DNA of 64,000 nt from Albugo candida (GCA_040437565.1 JBDOQK010000006.1:558001-622000); one strand, 5' to 3'. Shown: positions 1 to 9,725, counted from the stretch's first letter. Numbers and translations are program-made. The notes: generated by a model not told the origin, from the letters alone.

Positions 1-113
1 ATCGTATGCTTAGCGTGCTCTCATGACAATGAGACTGCATTTTATAGCGCTCATACATATTCTTAGCAGTTTCTCTCATTCCTGCCCCGCGAGAAACATT
101 CCTGAGTATCGAG

Positions 114-2594
114 ATGTTGCATCCATTCTGGCCAAATTCGATTAGACGTCACTTATCTACAAACAATTCTGCGGCATTTACAAATGTATCTGCTAGTGAA
201 GCTGGTATAGCTGCTCGAAAAGAAGGGCTCCGATATCTTACAGAAAAGTTTCATGTTTTGCAAATATTTCTGCTTGCAGGATATGGTATTATGTTCACGC
301 TTTGTGTGATTTTGATCTGCTACATGCGATACAATCGAAGTGTAGCATTTCGAGGTGATGTCAGTGCCGCACGGAAGATCATTCTTCCATGCTTTGAGCC
401 TCTGTTATGGATTCTAGGCGGTGCGACCGGTGTATACACAGTCTACTTTTGCATCGCCTTGGCACAAAACATCTATACAAATGATATAGCAAAAGTCCCG
501 ACCGAAGTGTTTTACTCTGGTCGCCAATCGGTATTTCTTTCTGTCATAGTATTCATGCTTCAGAAAAGTGTATCTATACCAGCTCTGCAGCGCACAGTTA
601 TCATCACGTTTATTTTGTCCACGTATACCATCCTGGTCGTATGGTTTATGGTGTATCGTAGCGATGGGAATCAGCTGTATTGGGCAACGACAGTCTCACG
701 GGCATTGTTGCTAGTGCTCTACACGTATGTGTTTATCAATCCTCCACAAAGAGCAAGTAAGCGAACCATTCGAGAATTTTGCTTATACGCATACGTATAT
801 TATGCGCTTCTGTTCCTTTATGGCCATTTGTTTTATCTGAAAAAGCTGTTTTGGGGTTTTACCTTAACATATTGTAATTTATTATGGGGATCATTGTGCC
901 CGCTTGTGATCTGGCGTGTTCTGAAAGCAGACACAGAGTATTGGAGAGGGATGGGCCAACGAGCTTGTGCACTACAGTCTCTATTTCGACAAAAAAACAA
1001 CATTCATGAGCTTATATCCTCACAGGGCTTGCACGTGTTGATCGAAATGCATCGGAAATTTATCATTGATTTTGCTTATTTGGAAATGAAACAACGGATC
1101 GGAATTGGTGCAAGCGCGGTGGTGTTTAATGGAATTCTGCATTCAAAAATTCCTGTTGCGATAAAAGTGTATACACCATCAGAATTTACAGAGGATACTG
1201 TTGCCCAATATTCTCACGAAGCCGCTCTTTGCGGCGCCTTGCATCATCCAAACATTGTCAAGTTCTACGGAATGTGTGTCTGCCCGCCAACGATTTGTCT
1301 TGTATCGGAATTATGTCAGGGCAGTCTTGAAGACGTAACTAGTGCCATTGCAAAAGGTCAACAGAAGGATCAACGACAGCAGTTTCTGATTGATCTTGGA
1401 TATATACTCGATGCTACAAGAGCAGTAGCGTATCTTCATAGCTTCTCGCCTCCATTTGTACATCGAGACATCAAACCAGCAAATTTTCTAGTAGACGCAG
1501 AATGTACAGTGAAACTCACTGATTTCGGTGAATCGAGAAGTCTTCCACGAAGTCAGATCAATAAGCAAAATGGTTCTTTGCTGAGCACACAGCCGGACAA
1601 TTCTACTTATAATGGGGCTTCCTTCCAATCTGTGACGGATCAGCGCTTCACAGATTCCGGAATGAAGCCTCATCGAGCAGCTATGACAGTCCGAGGTACC
1701 GTTGACTATATGGCACCAGAAGTGATCAATGGAAAAGCGGGTTTGGCCACTTATGGCGAAGCAGCCGACGTATATTCGCTAGCCATAACTATCTGGGATA
1801 TACTATGCCCAAACAGCGAGAAATATCCTCGCGTCAATTGCAATAATCACATGCAGATTTTCCAACTGGTTGTGGATGGTAAACGACCCATACTACCTTC
1901 TGATATGCACCCATCCTTAAGCGAGCTACTTCAAAGTGCGTGGCATCCGGATGCCAACATGCGGCCCTCAGCAGTCAAAATCGTTCGTATTTTAGAGAGC
2001 ATACAGGAGGAAGTACTAGCTGATTTTTCCTCACAGATTGTTTCAAAAATCGAACAGAATGTCGGAACAAAAGCTGTCAATCATTCATCGCGGAAATGCT
2101 TTACTGGGTACCACGCTAGTGAACAACTTGTCGAATCCGGTTGTGTGGACGGAATTGGCGAAGCATTACGACTCGGAAATGCGTTTATGGACGCAGGACT
2201 CATTCACCACGTGAAACACAGCAGAGCTTTCGAATACTCAGATGCGACTTATTTTTTTGACGATACAAACATCCACTTGTGTCAGCCTATCACAGCGTCC
2301 AAAGTGAGCAGCAAGGGAAGCACCCGGCATTTGGCGTCAGTAAATGGCAATACGATATGCAGTCAATCGGACCATCATTCACATACAATGAGTTTCCATT
2401 CAGATCAAGACTTGGACGGAATGTGTGAATGTCGAAAACTTGGACAAAAATTAGAGCCTGTCAAGGTCTCCCGCCGACGATTTCGTAAAAAATTAAAAGC
2501 GGTTTACGAGGAAAATATGCTGACGACTCGACTTCTTGCTAATGAAACCAGCGACTTTGACGACTTTGATCTATCCGCGCCACCATGTGCTTGA
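114..2594 (+). CDS. Seven-helix receptor fused to a TKL-type protein kinase (GPCR-TKL)
   Basis: A single exon encodes 826 residues. The N-terminal third has about seven hydrophobic helices, roughly residues 46-71, 90-116, 135-150, 160-181, 190-209, 222-243 and 246-271. A complete protein kinase follows at about 320-627: glycine loop GIGASAVV, lysine in VAIKV, catalytic loop HRDIKPANFL near 447, DFGES near 469, APEV near 532. Similarity is to tyrosine-kinase-like (TKL) Ser/Thr kinases. A hydrophilic tail of about 200 residues ends the protein. Oomycetes are known to carry GPCR-bigrams, in which a 7TM unit is joined to an effector domain, including a GPCR-TKL class. I infer a plasma- or endomembrane sensor signalling directly through its kinase. 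The ligand is unknown. All catalytic residues look present. The start is the first ATG of the frame. Confidence 0.88.
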   Translation: MLHPFWPNSIRRHLSTNNSAAFTNVSASEAGIAARKEGLRYLTEKFHVLQIFLLAGYGIMFTLCVILICYMRYNRSVAFRGDVSAARKIILPCFEPLLWILGGATGVYTVYFCIALAQNIYTNDIAKVPTEVFYSGRQSVFLSVIVFMLQKSVSIPALQRTVIITFILSTYTILVVWFMVYRSDGNQLYWATTVSRALLLVLYTYVFINPPQRASKRTIREFCLYAYVYYALLFLYGHLFYLKKLFWGFTLTYCNLLWGSLCPLVIWRVLKADTEYWRGMGQRACALQSLFRQKNNIHELISSQGLHVLIEMHRKFIIDFAYLEMKQRIGIGASAVVFNGILHSKIPVAIKVYTPSEFTEDTVAQYSHEAALCGALHHPNIVKFYGMCVCPPTICLVSELCQGSLEDVTSAIAKGQQKDQRQQFLIDLGYILDATRAVAYLHSFSPPFVHRDIKPANFLVDAECTVKLTDFGESRSLPRSQINKQNGSLLSTQPDNSTYNGASFQSVTDQRFTDSGMKPHRAAMTVRGTVDYMAPEVINGKAGLATYGEAADVYSLAITIWDILCPNSEKYPRVNCNNHMQIFQLVVDGKRPILPSDMHPSLSELLQSAWHPDANMRPSAVKIVRILESIQEEVLADFSSQIVSKIEQNVGTKAVNHSSRKCFTGYHASEQLVESGCVDGIGEALRLGNAFMDAGLIHHVKHSRAFEYSDATYFFDDTNIHLCQPITASKVSSKGSTRHLASVNGNTICSQSDHHSHTMSFHSDQDLDGMCECRKLGQKLEPVKVSRRRFRKKLKAVYEENMLTTRLLANETSDFDDFDLSAPPCA

Positions 2595-2762
2595 TCGTAC
2601 TTAATCGAACAATACAAAGGACTGCATGTTCCTTAATTTTAGCCAATCATCGTATCCACACTCTAGGCGGTTGAGCACCAGTCGAGGTTTTCGTCGTCCC
2701 CTTCCTTGCGAAGAAAACTTACGAAACGGTGAAAAAAGGAACTTAAGCAAAACTAATTTGGC

Positions 2763-5174
2763 ATGAAACAAGGTTCGGGTAAACGTTTGAATGATAAACA
2801 GCGTATCGAGATCATTCAGTTATCAGAAAACAGTAAAATAACAAAGCGACAATTAGCGGATGATTATGGTGTTAGTGAAGCTGCAATTCGAAAGTTACTT
2901 CTTAAGAAAGATGAATTCCTGAAACGATATTATGACGCGCCTGAAGAGCTTCGCGATCAACGGCTACGAGGCAAAAGCGCAACACGAATGCTTGGAGGTC
3001 TAAGCAGTTATAAAAATGATTATATAACAAACTTATCAATGGACGCCATGAATTCGAATGGAAGTGCTCCAATGCTCGGTTTATTGTCGAATTCGGGAAA
3101 ATTTGATGCCGAATTGTCGAATGCGAATAGTGCGATAGTCGCGGCAGCAGCTGCAGCAATGGGAAGTAATTTCACTTCTTTATCGTCGAGTAGTTTATAT
3201 CCACAAAATGAGCCTTGGATGCAAGGATACCCGTTATTGATTGAAAAAATGACTCCATTTTTGCGTGAGTTTTGTCAGCAAAAGTTTTTTGACCCGACAG
3301 TGGCTGAATTACACGCAGGGACATCCCATTTGAAAGGACCGAACGAAGATGTCACAGGTCCAAATTTGATACAAAAGACAGTCGCACGAGTAGAAGAAGG
3401 AATGCTCGAAACTTCGGCTTGCACGACGGAGAATGATATAAGCCCCGGGATCGGTGTCGGAATCGACGGTAATGGAGTGCAAGTGTCGACATCGTCGACG
3501 ACATCAGAGGTTTATGGCGATAATCCATCACTCGAGAATCGGATGTTGGACTGGATTGGGCTTGCACGAATGTTGAGAGATATTCGATATTCTCTTCATT
3601 GCAACCCAGAACTTGGATATCGCGAAAGGAAGACACAGTCTTTTATTCGGCATTTTTGTGAGACAGGACTGAAAATCCCAAGTGAAAATATTCAAGTCTT
3701 GGCGAATACAGGACTGGTCATTGATATTTGCTGTGATAACGCGATTGTCGAAAGTACAGAGAAGCGAAAACTTCCGGTTCTGGCTTTCCGAGCTGATATG
3801 GACGCTCTTCCTATCGAAGAAATGAATAATCATCTACCTTATTGTTCCCATCAGACGAAAGGAAATCAAGATGAAAGCCGAAAGCGAAAAAAAAGACGAC
3901 ATAGCTCTACGAACAATCCGGAATCCTCATCAATTACCATACAACTTGACGAGACGACTTGTCCTCCGTCCGATCTTGCAAACAACTGTGACCAGTTGAA
4001 GACGACCTTGAACATAGAAAGCGATGTGGAATCGCCTGCCTCCGCACATGAAAAGCAAAGTATCGCAGGTCAACCACTCGAAAGGATCAAAATTGAGTCT
4101 ACAGCATTACACACGTTCAATCCCTCGTCTATGCGCGCTGATAGCTCAGAAGTTAGGCAAGAGGTTTCGGGGCTAGAATTGGACGAGATGCCACGAGCTG
4201 CAAGCGTACCCGCTGCTCACATGTGCGGCCATGATGGTCACATGACGATACTATTGGGTTTGATGACACTGATTGTTCGTCAATCACATCTTCTGCCTCG
4301 CGACTCCGTCATTCGCTTTTTGTTTCAACCGGCTGAGGAAGGTCCCGGAGGGGCACAGCGAATGATCGAAGAAGGTGTCTTAGACATTGTCGACGAAGTC
4401 TACGGCTTACACAATTATCCCTTCCCACTGTACAGCATCCACGCAAGACCTGGACCTGTGATGGCGCATGAGATCGAATTCACTATCAATATCCAAGGCA
4501 TTGGTGGACATGCATCTGCTCCTCAAGATTGCGTTGATCCTGTGTATGTCGGCTCCACAATCGTGCAAGTGTTACAGTCTATCGTGAGTCGCTCCCTGTC
4601 TCCGACGGAAAACGTCGTGATTTCTGTCACACAATTTCAAGCTGGAGATACAAACAATGTGATTCCATCCATTGCAAAGCTCGGTGGCACAATACGTAAC
4701 TTCGATTTGAAGCTTGCCGACTCGATCAAGAAGCGTGTAGAACTAATAGTGCAATCTTCATGTCGAGCGCTTGGGGCAACATGCACAATCAGCTTTGTGG
4801 ACGGTTATCCTCCGGTTGTAAATCCTTATCAGGAGACTCGACTGGTACAGCAAATCGCGCATGAAGTCGGATTATATGTGAGTCAAGAGGGTCTCCCATT
4901 AATGGCAGCAGAGGATTTCGCGTATTATTTACAAGAACGTAAAGGCTGCTTTTTTTTCCTCGGAACCAAAGAGCAGCATGATGATCCCGTCAAACGAGCT
5001 CTCCATTCCAATCGATTCGATTTCAATGACAAAGCCACACCTTTGGGTATTCGAATGTTTTTGGGTATTATTCAGGCTCGTTTTCAGTGCTTTTTATATT
5101 CTTTGGATGAGATGCAAACTTTTCAGGTTGCAATGGAAAGGATTTTGGGCGAGCCTAATTATGCGATTTGCTGA
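2763..5174 (+). CDS. CENP-B/Psq-like helix-turn-helix fused to M20D amidohydrolase
   Basis: One open exon encodes 803 residues. Residues 1-70 form a CENP-B/Pipsqueak-like DNA-binding helix-turn-helix (core RQLADDYGVSEAAIRKLL). A low-complexity linker runs to about 255. The rest is an M20D peptidase/amidohydrolase of the IAA-amino-acid hydrolase and hippuricase type: RADMDALPIEE near 343, metal motif CGHDGH near 487, AEEGPGG near 523, GLHN near 547, GGHASAP near 583, AAEDFAYY near 714, and a C-terminal HSNRFDFND. The metal ligands appear intact, so hydrolysis of an N-acyl amino acid or similar amide is likely. The usual length is about 440. About 130 extra hydrophilic residues sit between the RADMDALP and CGHDGH motifs and include the basic cluster RKRKKRRH, a likely nuclear localisation signal. 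The last ~30 residues have no family match and could hide a small intron. Function in the nucleus is inference. Confidence 0.85.
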   Translation: MKQGSGKRLNDKQRIEIIQLSENSKITKRQLADDYGVSEAAIRKLLLKKDEFLKRYYDAPEELRDQRLRGKSATRMLGGLSSYKNDYITNLSMDAMNSNGSAPMLGLLSNSGKFDAELSNANSAIVAAAAAAMGSNFTSLSSSSLYPQNEPWMQGYPLLIEKMTPFLREFCQQKFFDPTVAELHAGTSHLKGPNEDVTGPNLIQKTVARVEEGMLETSACTTENDISPGIGVGIDGNGVQVSTSSTTSEVYGDNPSLENRMLDWIGLARMLRDIRYSLHCNPELGYRERKTQSFIRHFCETGLKIPSENIQVLANTGLVIDICCDNAIVESTEKRKLPVLAFRADMDALPIEEMNNHLPYCSHQTKGNQDESRKRKKRRHSSTNNPESSSITIQLDETTCPPSDLANNCDQLKTTLNIESDVESPASAHEKQSIAGQPLERIKIESTALHTFNPSSMRADSSEVRQEVSGLELDEMPRAASVPAAHMCGHDGHMTILLGLMTLIVRQSHLLPRDSVIRFLFQPAEEGPGGAQRMIEEGVLDIVDEVYGLHNYPFPLYSIHARPGPVMAHEIEFTINIQGIGGHASAPQDCVDPVYVGSTIVQVLQSIVSRSLSPTENVVISVTQFQAGDTNNVIPSIAKLGGTIRNFDLKLADSIKKRVELIVQSSCRALGATCTISFVDGYPPVVNPYQETRLVQQIAHEVGLYVSQEGLPLMAAEDFAYYLQERKGCFFFLGTKEQHDDPVKRALHSNRFDFNDKATPLGIRMFLGIIQARFQCFLYSLDEMQTFQVAMERILGEPNYAIC

Positions 5175-5291
5175 GCATTTTACCGAAGTAAAGCATTATA
5201 AGGAAGTAGAACAGATTGTTCTTGTGTTTCAGCTATTGATAAGAAAAGGCTTTTCGATGATTCATTCCCTTCTTTCATTAGGCTAAGGTAT

Positions 5292-6509
5292 CTACAAAAC
5301 TTTTTTGATAAATTTGTTGATCTCTTCTCCACGGTTTCCTGCGTCACCGCCTTCGGCGTGATGAATGAGTTTCTTGACATAGCCTCCATTTGGAGATGAC
5401 AATTGGAATGGCCACAAAAAGTTGGATGCTGCTTTGAAATTTGGCCCGACTGTGTAGATCTCGTGGATAAGGTCCTCCATACAAATGATACCCACATGTC
5501 CAAGCGCCTTCTCGACGATCGCATTCTTGGTTAGTGGAATGCGTTGGCCGTCCACTTTTCCATAACCACGCTTGTAAACGAGTTCACGCACAGACTTAAG
5601 ATTGGGTGATCCATAAGTGATAAAAGGCTCCACAAGTCGAAGCATATTGATAGTAGCTTTGTTGAGTTTGACAAAAACACCATTTTGGATTTGGCGAAGT
5701 CGAAACAGCTGCAAGATTTTGCGTACTTTGGGAGACACGCCAATAATACCTCGAATACGAACGACAAAGGCAAGTTTGGGCTCAGCTGGGACGGATATAT
5801 TGCCTGCGCTTTTGGCTTGACGACGCAACAGAATTCGCTGCTTTTCCATCTATATGCAAATATTAGCATTACGTCGGGAGGCTTCGACGTAGTATACATG
5901 TGAGAAATGTTACCTGACGATATTCTTTGACATATTTCTCAGCGCTTTTGAACGCAATCTGACGCACTTTTTTACTGTGCGTGCGGATTGAAGCTACTTT
6001 TTGCGCCCGTTTTTCCTTCACTTGTTGGATCGTACGACGCTTTTTCAGGATCGATTCGGGCACGAGCCTACATAAGTATCAAGTATAAATTGTGAGAATA
6101 CATACAAGTGTATCGAGTTCTTTTCTCCCCAATCCACGGAAGAAAAAGAAGGTGAGATGGAAGTGCACTTTGGTGCAAGCTGCGGCATCCTTCCGATATA
6201 TTTGAGCGGAGTGGTTGGAAGTATACCACACACGCCATATTCCTCTATCATGCTGCCAGAGACACAATACAGAGATAATAATCGTCTTATATGTATTTGA
6301 GGAGAAAAACAAGCCTTTTCGGGACGAATGCGCTTAATTTACTCCCAATTTCTTCCTCGATTTTGCAATCTCGGAGATGGATTTGATACTGTGTGATCAG
6401 ATGATCAGCATCAATGAAGCCTTACGCACATGAAGAGTTTCATCATATCCCTTCCGTGAATGGAGCATCTTGAAAACGCTTCTTACACTTTGGGAGTTTC
6501 AGCAGCCAT
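5292..6509 (-). CDS. RPL7: 60S ribosomal protein L7 (uL30), three exons
   Basis: Complement of join(5292..5849, 5914..6067, 6487..6509), 244 residues; human L7 has 248. Exon 1 supplies MAAETPK plus part of a Val codon and ends at a GTAAG donor. Exon 2 gives the basic N-terminal helix ([11 protein letters not shown] to VKEYRQ). Exon 3 gives the uL30 fold, with [47 protein letters not shown] and EGGDAGNR all conserved. The protein is part of the large ribosomal subunit. Introns are 64 bases and 419 bases. The latter is the longest intron I could place in the window and is a leader-type intron common in ribosomal protein genes. The short first exon is inferred from phase and motif fit, since no start codon exists in exon 2. 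Its start codon faces the next gene 52 bases away. Confidence 0.92.
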
Positions 6510-6561
6510 GGGAATGAATAAAGTCGAAAAATGCCAACTGGTTCGGAAATTATGATTTTGA
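6510..6561. promoter_or_regulatory. 52-base divergent promoter region between RPL7 and a small membrane protein gene
   Basis: The start codons of RPL7 (minus strand, 6509) and the two-helix protein (plus strand, 6562) are separated by only 52 bases. Both transcription start regions must lie in this interval or overlap the neighbouring transcript. No TATA box is evident. This is inferred from gene positions only. Confidence 0.5.
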
Positions 6562-7100
6562 ATGGTTCTTAAGATTCCGATCCGCTGGTTGGATGATATT
6601 GCAGGTCTTCTATATAAAGTGGTCAACACTATCCTATTTATGAGTAGCGAATCGCTTTTGTCAAAATTGGCGCTCTTCGGTGCTGGATTTTTCTTCGGCG
6701 GCGCCCAATGCGGTGCTATCTTACTCCAACTATTACATGAAATCGTCGTGATATCAACATATCGAAGAGTAAGTGCTGATAACGATGAGGCATCCTGCTT
6801 GTTGGAGACGCTACTGTTGTAGATTGCCATGGCTCTCGTAATCATCGCACTTGTACTATTATATACATTTGTCATTTTCGTTCCCCTCAACGCAATTGCA
6901 AAAAAGGTGTGCATATCGAAAGTACTCTGACGAAAAGCAATACTTTACTATTTGTATAGGAATCCATGAATGATGTATCAGCACACGCGATAACGAGCTC
7001 ATTTCGACGCGAAGTGCGGCGTCGAGGAAGCTTCAGTATGAATTATGTCCTCGATATCAAAGCGCATGTCTTCTCTCAAACAAAACGTAGCGATTTCTGA
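6562..7100 (+). CDS. Small two-helix membrane protein, three exons
   Basis: Join(6562..6768, 6823..6906, 6960..7100) gives 143 residues. Introns of 54 and 53 bases have clean GTAAGT...TTGTAG and GTGTGC...ATAG ends and keep frame. Two hydrophobic segments are visible: about residues 34-56 (LALFGAGFFFGGAQCGAILL) and 70-92 (IAMALVIIALVLLYTFVIFV). They are separated by a short polar loop ending HEIVVISTYRR. The C-terminal 45 residues are basic and hydrophilic (SFRREVRRRGSFS). I do not recognise the family. The pattern suggests a hairpin membrane protein with a cytosolic basic tail. The ATG at 6508 is ruled out because the frame stops before 6562. It is divergent from RPL7 and may share its promoter. 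Confidence 0.72.
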
Positions 7101-7226
7101 TCAATAAAATGAAAAAAGGATTCTGCTTTTTAGATAAACACCCGCGACTCAAGATGATTGATTGTGAATAACCGTAATTGAAGTTATGAATTTCTCGTGG
7201 GATTCTTATTGCTATCTCATCCTACC

Positions 7227-8219
7227 TCATCCTACCACAATTAATGTGAGCACATAAAAAACGGTCGCAGCAGCAAAAGGTACTCTCATGCATGTCGAAC
7301 CGTTTGGTTTTGTGGTGTTGCCAGTAGTGGGCTCAACATCGCAGTGCAGACCGGAATATCCGTCTTTACAGGTGCATTTCCCATCCGAAGAACATGATCC
7401 GTGCGAATTACAAGCCATCGAGGTACTTGGATCACATTTACTGCATTGATCTCCTTTGGCACCAAAATTGCATGAGCATGTACCATTGGATTGCCCACTG
7501 GAGATCACGCACTTTCCCTTTGGACCACACTGCCCGAGGTTGTTGCAATCATTTGAAATTATGGTTGCGCAGTGATTCGAGCTACTGTACCCTGCATTGC
7601 ATCGACACGAATACTCTTCCGAAAAATCCTTCATAGGTGCACAAGTTCCGTGCGCGTTACAAAGTACTGGATTTGTATCATTGACTGCCCCACCGCATGC
7701 TTGAATCTGTGTCGATGTCAGATTGGTAATGTGTCCACCATTTGACGATACGTAATTCGTAGCATCCATGCATTTGTATATTCCATTCACAGTGACATTC
7801 GTTTCATTAAAAGAAAACGTACGCGAGTAACAGTCGACGCTAGAATGACTAGTTGTATTAGAAGCAACCGACGTATTGCTCTCCGAAGCTGAGGAGGATG
7901 CTGTAACGTTATGATACGAAGTACAATTTTGGACAGGAGTAAATGCACACACGGGTTGGACAAATCGATAAGCACTAGGCCATGAGCTGAATGTTGGACA
8001 AGTACCAGCAAGTCGTCCAGAGCATATTGCACCAGTTGAGATACACATTGTGAGTTGTTCCAGTCCAGGCGTCTTGGATTCCACGGCTACACAGTCGTAT
8101 CCATTACCGTATGCGGCCATACAGTCGGAATAACTGCTGCAACGACCCGGGAACGAGCTTGCATGAGACCCGTATTTGGACAAAAAGAAAACAAAAATTG
8201 ACAAGAACAGATTCGCCAT
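7227..8219 (-). CDS. Secreted, probably GPI-anchored EGF-like surface protein
   Basis: A single exon of 330 residues. It begins with a signal peptide (about 1-21, hydrophobic core LFLSIFVFFL). A cysteine-rich N-terminal part and a Ser/Thr/Asn-rich stretch with many N-glycosylation sequons follow (about 100-125). The C-terminal half holds EGF-like modules: CNAHGTCAP...CRCNAGY, CNNLGQCGPKGKC...CSCNFG and CNSHGSCSSDGKCTCKDGYSGLHC. The end, after a small-residue region near NGSTC, is a hydrophobic tail (AAATVFYVLTLIVVG) with no charged residues behind it. This is the classic GPI-attachment signal. The protein should sit on the cell surface or wall. Adhesion or recognition is a guess. No enzyme motif is seen. 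It is divergent from the thiolase gene at 8517. Confidence 0.82.
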   Translation of the reverse strand: MANLFLSIFVFFLSKYGSHASSFPGRCSSYSDCMAAYGNGYDCVAVESKTPGLEQLTMCISTGAICSGRLAGTCPTFSSWPSAYRFVQPVCAFTPVQNCTSYHNVTASSSASESNTSVASNTTSHSSVDCYSRTFSFNETNVTVNGIYKCMDATNYVSSNGGHITNLTSTQIQACGGAVNDTNPVLCNAHGTCAPMKDFSEEYSCRCNAGYSSSNHCATIISNDCNNLGQCGPKGKCVISSGQSNGTCSCNFGAKGDQCSKCDPSTSMACNSHGSCSSDGKCTCKDGYSGLHCDVEPTTGNTTKPNGSTCMRVPFAAATVFYVLTLIVVG

Positions 8220-8227
8220 CAGAACAC

Positions 8228-8419
8228 TTAAGTATCAGGTTGAGAGAGCTTTTTGAAGTGAGCGTGACGTGCTCCGATGTATGCCAAAAGTCGGTGACCG
8301 TTGATCTTCATATCAGAGGCCACCACGTCAGAACGCTCATCCGAAAAATGTACGGTTGCAAGCACACGAGTGCGAGGATCCCATCCAATCAGCCGAACAC
8401 CTCTTCGACGCTTCCGCAA
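8228..8419 (-). CDS. Possible small basic protein or exon, unrecognised
   Basis: An open stretch of about 63 codons reads like a real basic protein (VRLIGWDPRTRVLATVHF ... LLAYIGARHAHFKKLSQ), but it has no ATG. An in-frame TAG lies just upstream, followed in the upstream direction by a possible splice acceptor (tcatag). No matching first exon could be found in the 100 bases before the thiolase start. It may be an exon of an unannotated gene, or chance. I do not recognise the family. Confidence 0.25.
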   Translation of the reverse strand: MRKRRRGVRLIGWDPRTRVLATVHFSDERSDVVASDMKINGHRLLAYIGARHAHFKKLSQPDT

Positions 8420-8516
8420 AAAGCAATTCTATGACTGACCTGTTATAACAGATATCCTTTCCGAGTCATTTTCAAGAGCTCATTGCGATCTATAAAATTT
8501 AACAGTCACAGCGCTA

Positions 8517-9725
8517 ATGACTTCGCATCTTCTTAAAGATGTTTATATCATTGCCGCTAAGCGAACTCCATTTGGTTCGTTTGGAGGAAAGCTTAAGAAT
8601 CAAACTGCAACAGATCTATGCGTCCATTCTTCCAAAGCGGTGGCTGTTGCCGCTAAAATCGATCCCAATGCCATTGACTCTGTGTATGTCGGTAATGTGG
8701 CACACACTTCTGCTGATGCTGCCTACATTTCTCGACATGTCCAATTACGGGCTGGTATCCCTATTGAGAAAACAGCACTTAGTGTCAATCGGTTGTGTGG
8801 AAGCGGGTTTCAAAGTATCATAAATGGCGCCCAAGCCATTCAGCTCGGGGAAGCAGAGGTCTCTCTCTGTGGAGGGACAGAAAACATGTCACAGTCTCCG
8901 TACGCGGTATACGGGCAACATGCTCGCTTTGGTATCAGTCTTGGAATGGGATTACAGCTACAAGACACTCTGTGGTCAGCGCTAACGGATACATACTCGA
9001 ATACTCCAATGGGAATCACAGCGGAGAATCTGGCGGAAAAGTACGGTGTGACTCGCGAGGAATGCGATTCTTTTGCACTGCGAAGTCAAACGTTGTGGGA
9101 TGAGGCCAATAAGGCGGGGATTTTCAAGTCTGAAGTAGAACCGCTAGAGCTTTCCAAAAAAAAATCGGGTGAAGCCGAGCAGTTTGTTGCCGATGAAAGT
9201 CCACGAAGCACAAGTATGGAGAAGTTGGCTAAACTCAAACCCGTTTTCAAAAAAAATGGAGTCGTCACTGCTGGAAATTCTTCTGGAATTTCGGATGGTG
9301 CTGGTTCTCTCCTTCTTGCAAGTAAAGACGCACTCACACAACATAACCTGAAGCCAATTGCAAGATTAATTGGGTACCACGTGGCCGGGGTGGAGCCTTC
9401 GATCATGGGATATGGTCCTGTACCAGCCATCAAGGCTCTTTTGAAGAAGACTGGGTTAACAATTGGAAACATAGACATGTTTGAAATCAATGAAGCTTTT
9501 GCTGCACAGGCGCTTGTGTGTATCCGCGAGTTGGACATTGACCTCAAACTGGTCAATCAATCAGGAGGTGCCATTGCAATCGGCCATCCACTGGGGGCTT
9601 CAGGAGCTCGTATCACGACTCATCTCGTCCATAGCCTCCGACGAACGGGAAAAAAGTATGCGATCGGTTCAGCATGCATCGGAGGAGGACAAGGAATCGC
9701 TCTTTTGATCGAAAATACTGCATGA
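8517..9725 (+). CDS. 3-ketoacyl-CoA thiolase / acetyl-CoA acyltransferase (ACAA2-like)
   Basis: A single exon of 402 residues, the usual size for the thiolase family. The acyl-accepting cysteine is in NRLCGSGFQS (Cys94). The catalytic histidine is in AIGHPLGASG (about His357) and the second cysteine in SACIGGGQG (about Cys387). The segment EINEAFAAQ is also conserved. The enzyme cleaves 3-ketoacyl-CoA with CoA to give acetyl-CoA and a shortened acyl-CoA, or condenses two acetyl-CoA. Sequence around GGTENMSQSPYAV is closest in style to the mitochondrial ACAA2 group, so beta-oxidation in mitochondria is most likely. There is no long targeting presequence, which also fits ACAA2. The start ATG lies just after a short AT-rich leader. 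Confidence 0.93.
   Translation: MTSHLLKDVYIIAAKRTPFGSFGGKLKNQTATDLCVHSSKAVAVAAKIDPNAIDSVYVGNVAHTSADAAYISRHVQLRAGIPIEKTALSVNRLCGSGFQSIINGAQAIQLGEAEVSLCGGTENMSQSPYAVYGQHARFGISLGMGLQLQDTLWSALTDTYSNTPMGITAENLAEKYGVTREECDSFALRSQTLWDEANKAGIFKSEVEPLELSKKKSGEAEQFVADESPRSTSMEKLAKLKPVFKKNGVVTAGNSSGISDGAGSLLLASKDALTQHNLKPIARLIGYHVAGVEPSIMGYGPVPAIKALLKKTGLTIGNIDMFEINEAFAAQALVCIRELDIDLKLVNQSGGAIAIGHPLGASGARITTHLVHSLRRTGKKYAIGSACIGGGQGIALLIENTA

Noticed and set aside
9086-9556. 156-codon antisense frame within the thiolase gene
   Set aside because: It overlaps conserved thiolase residues on the other strand and has no independent support.
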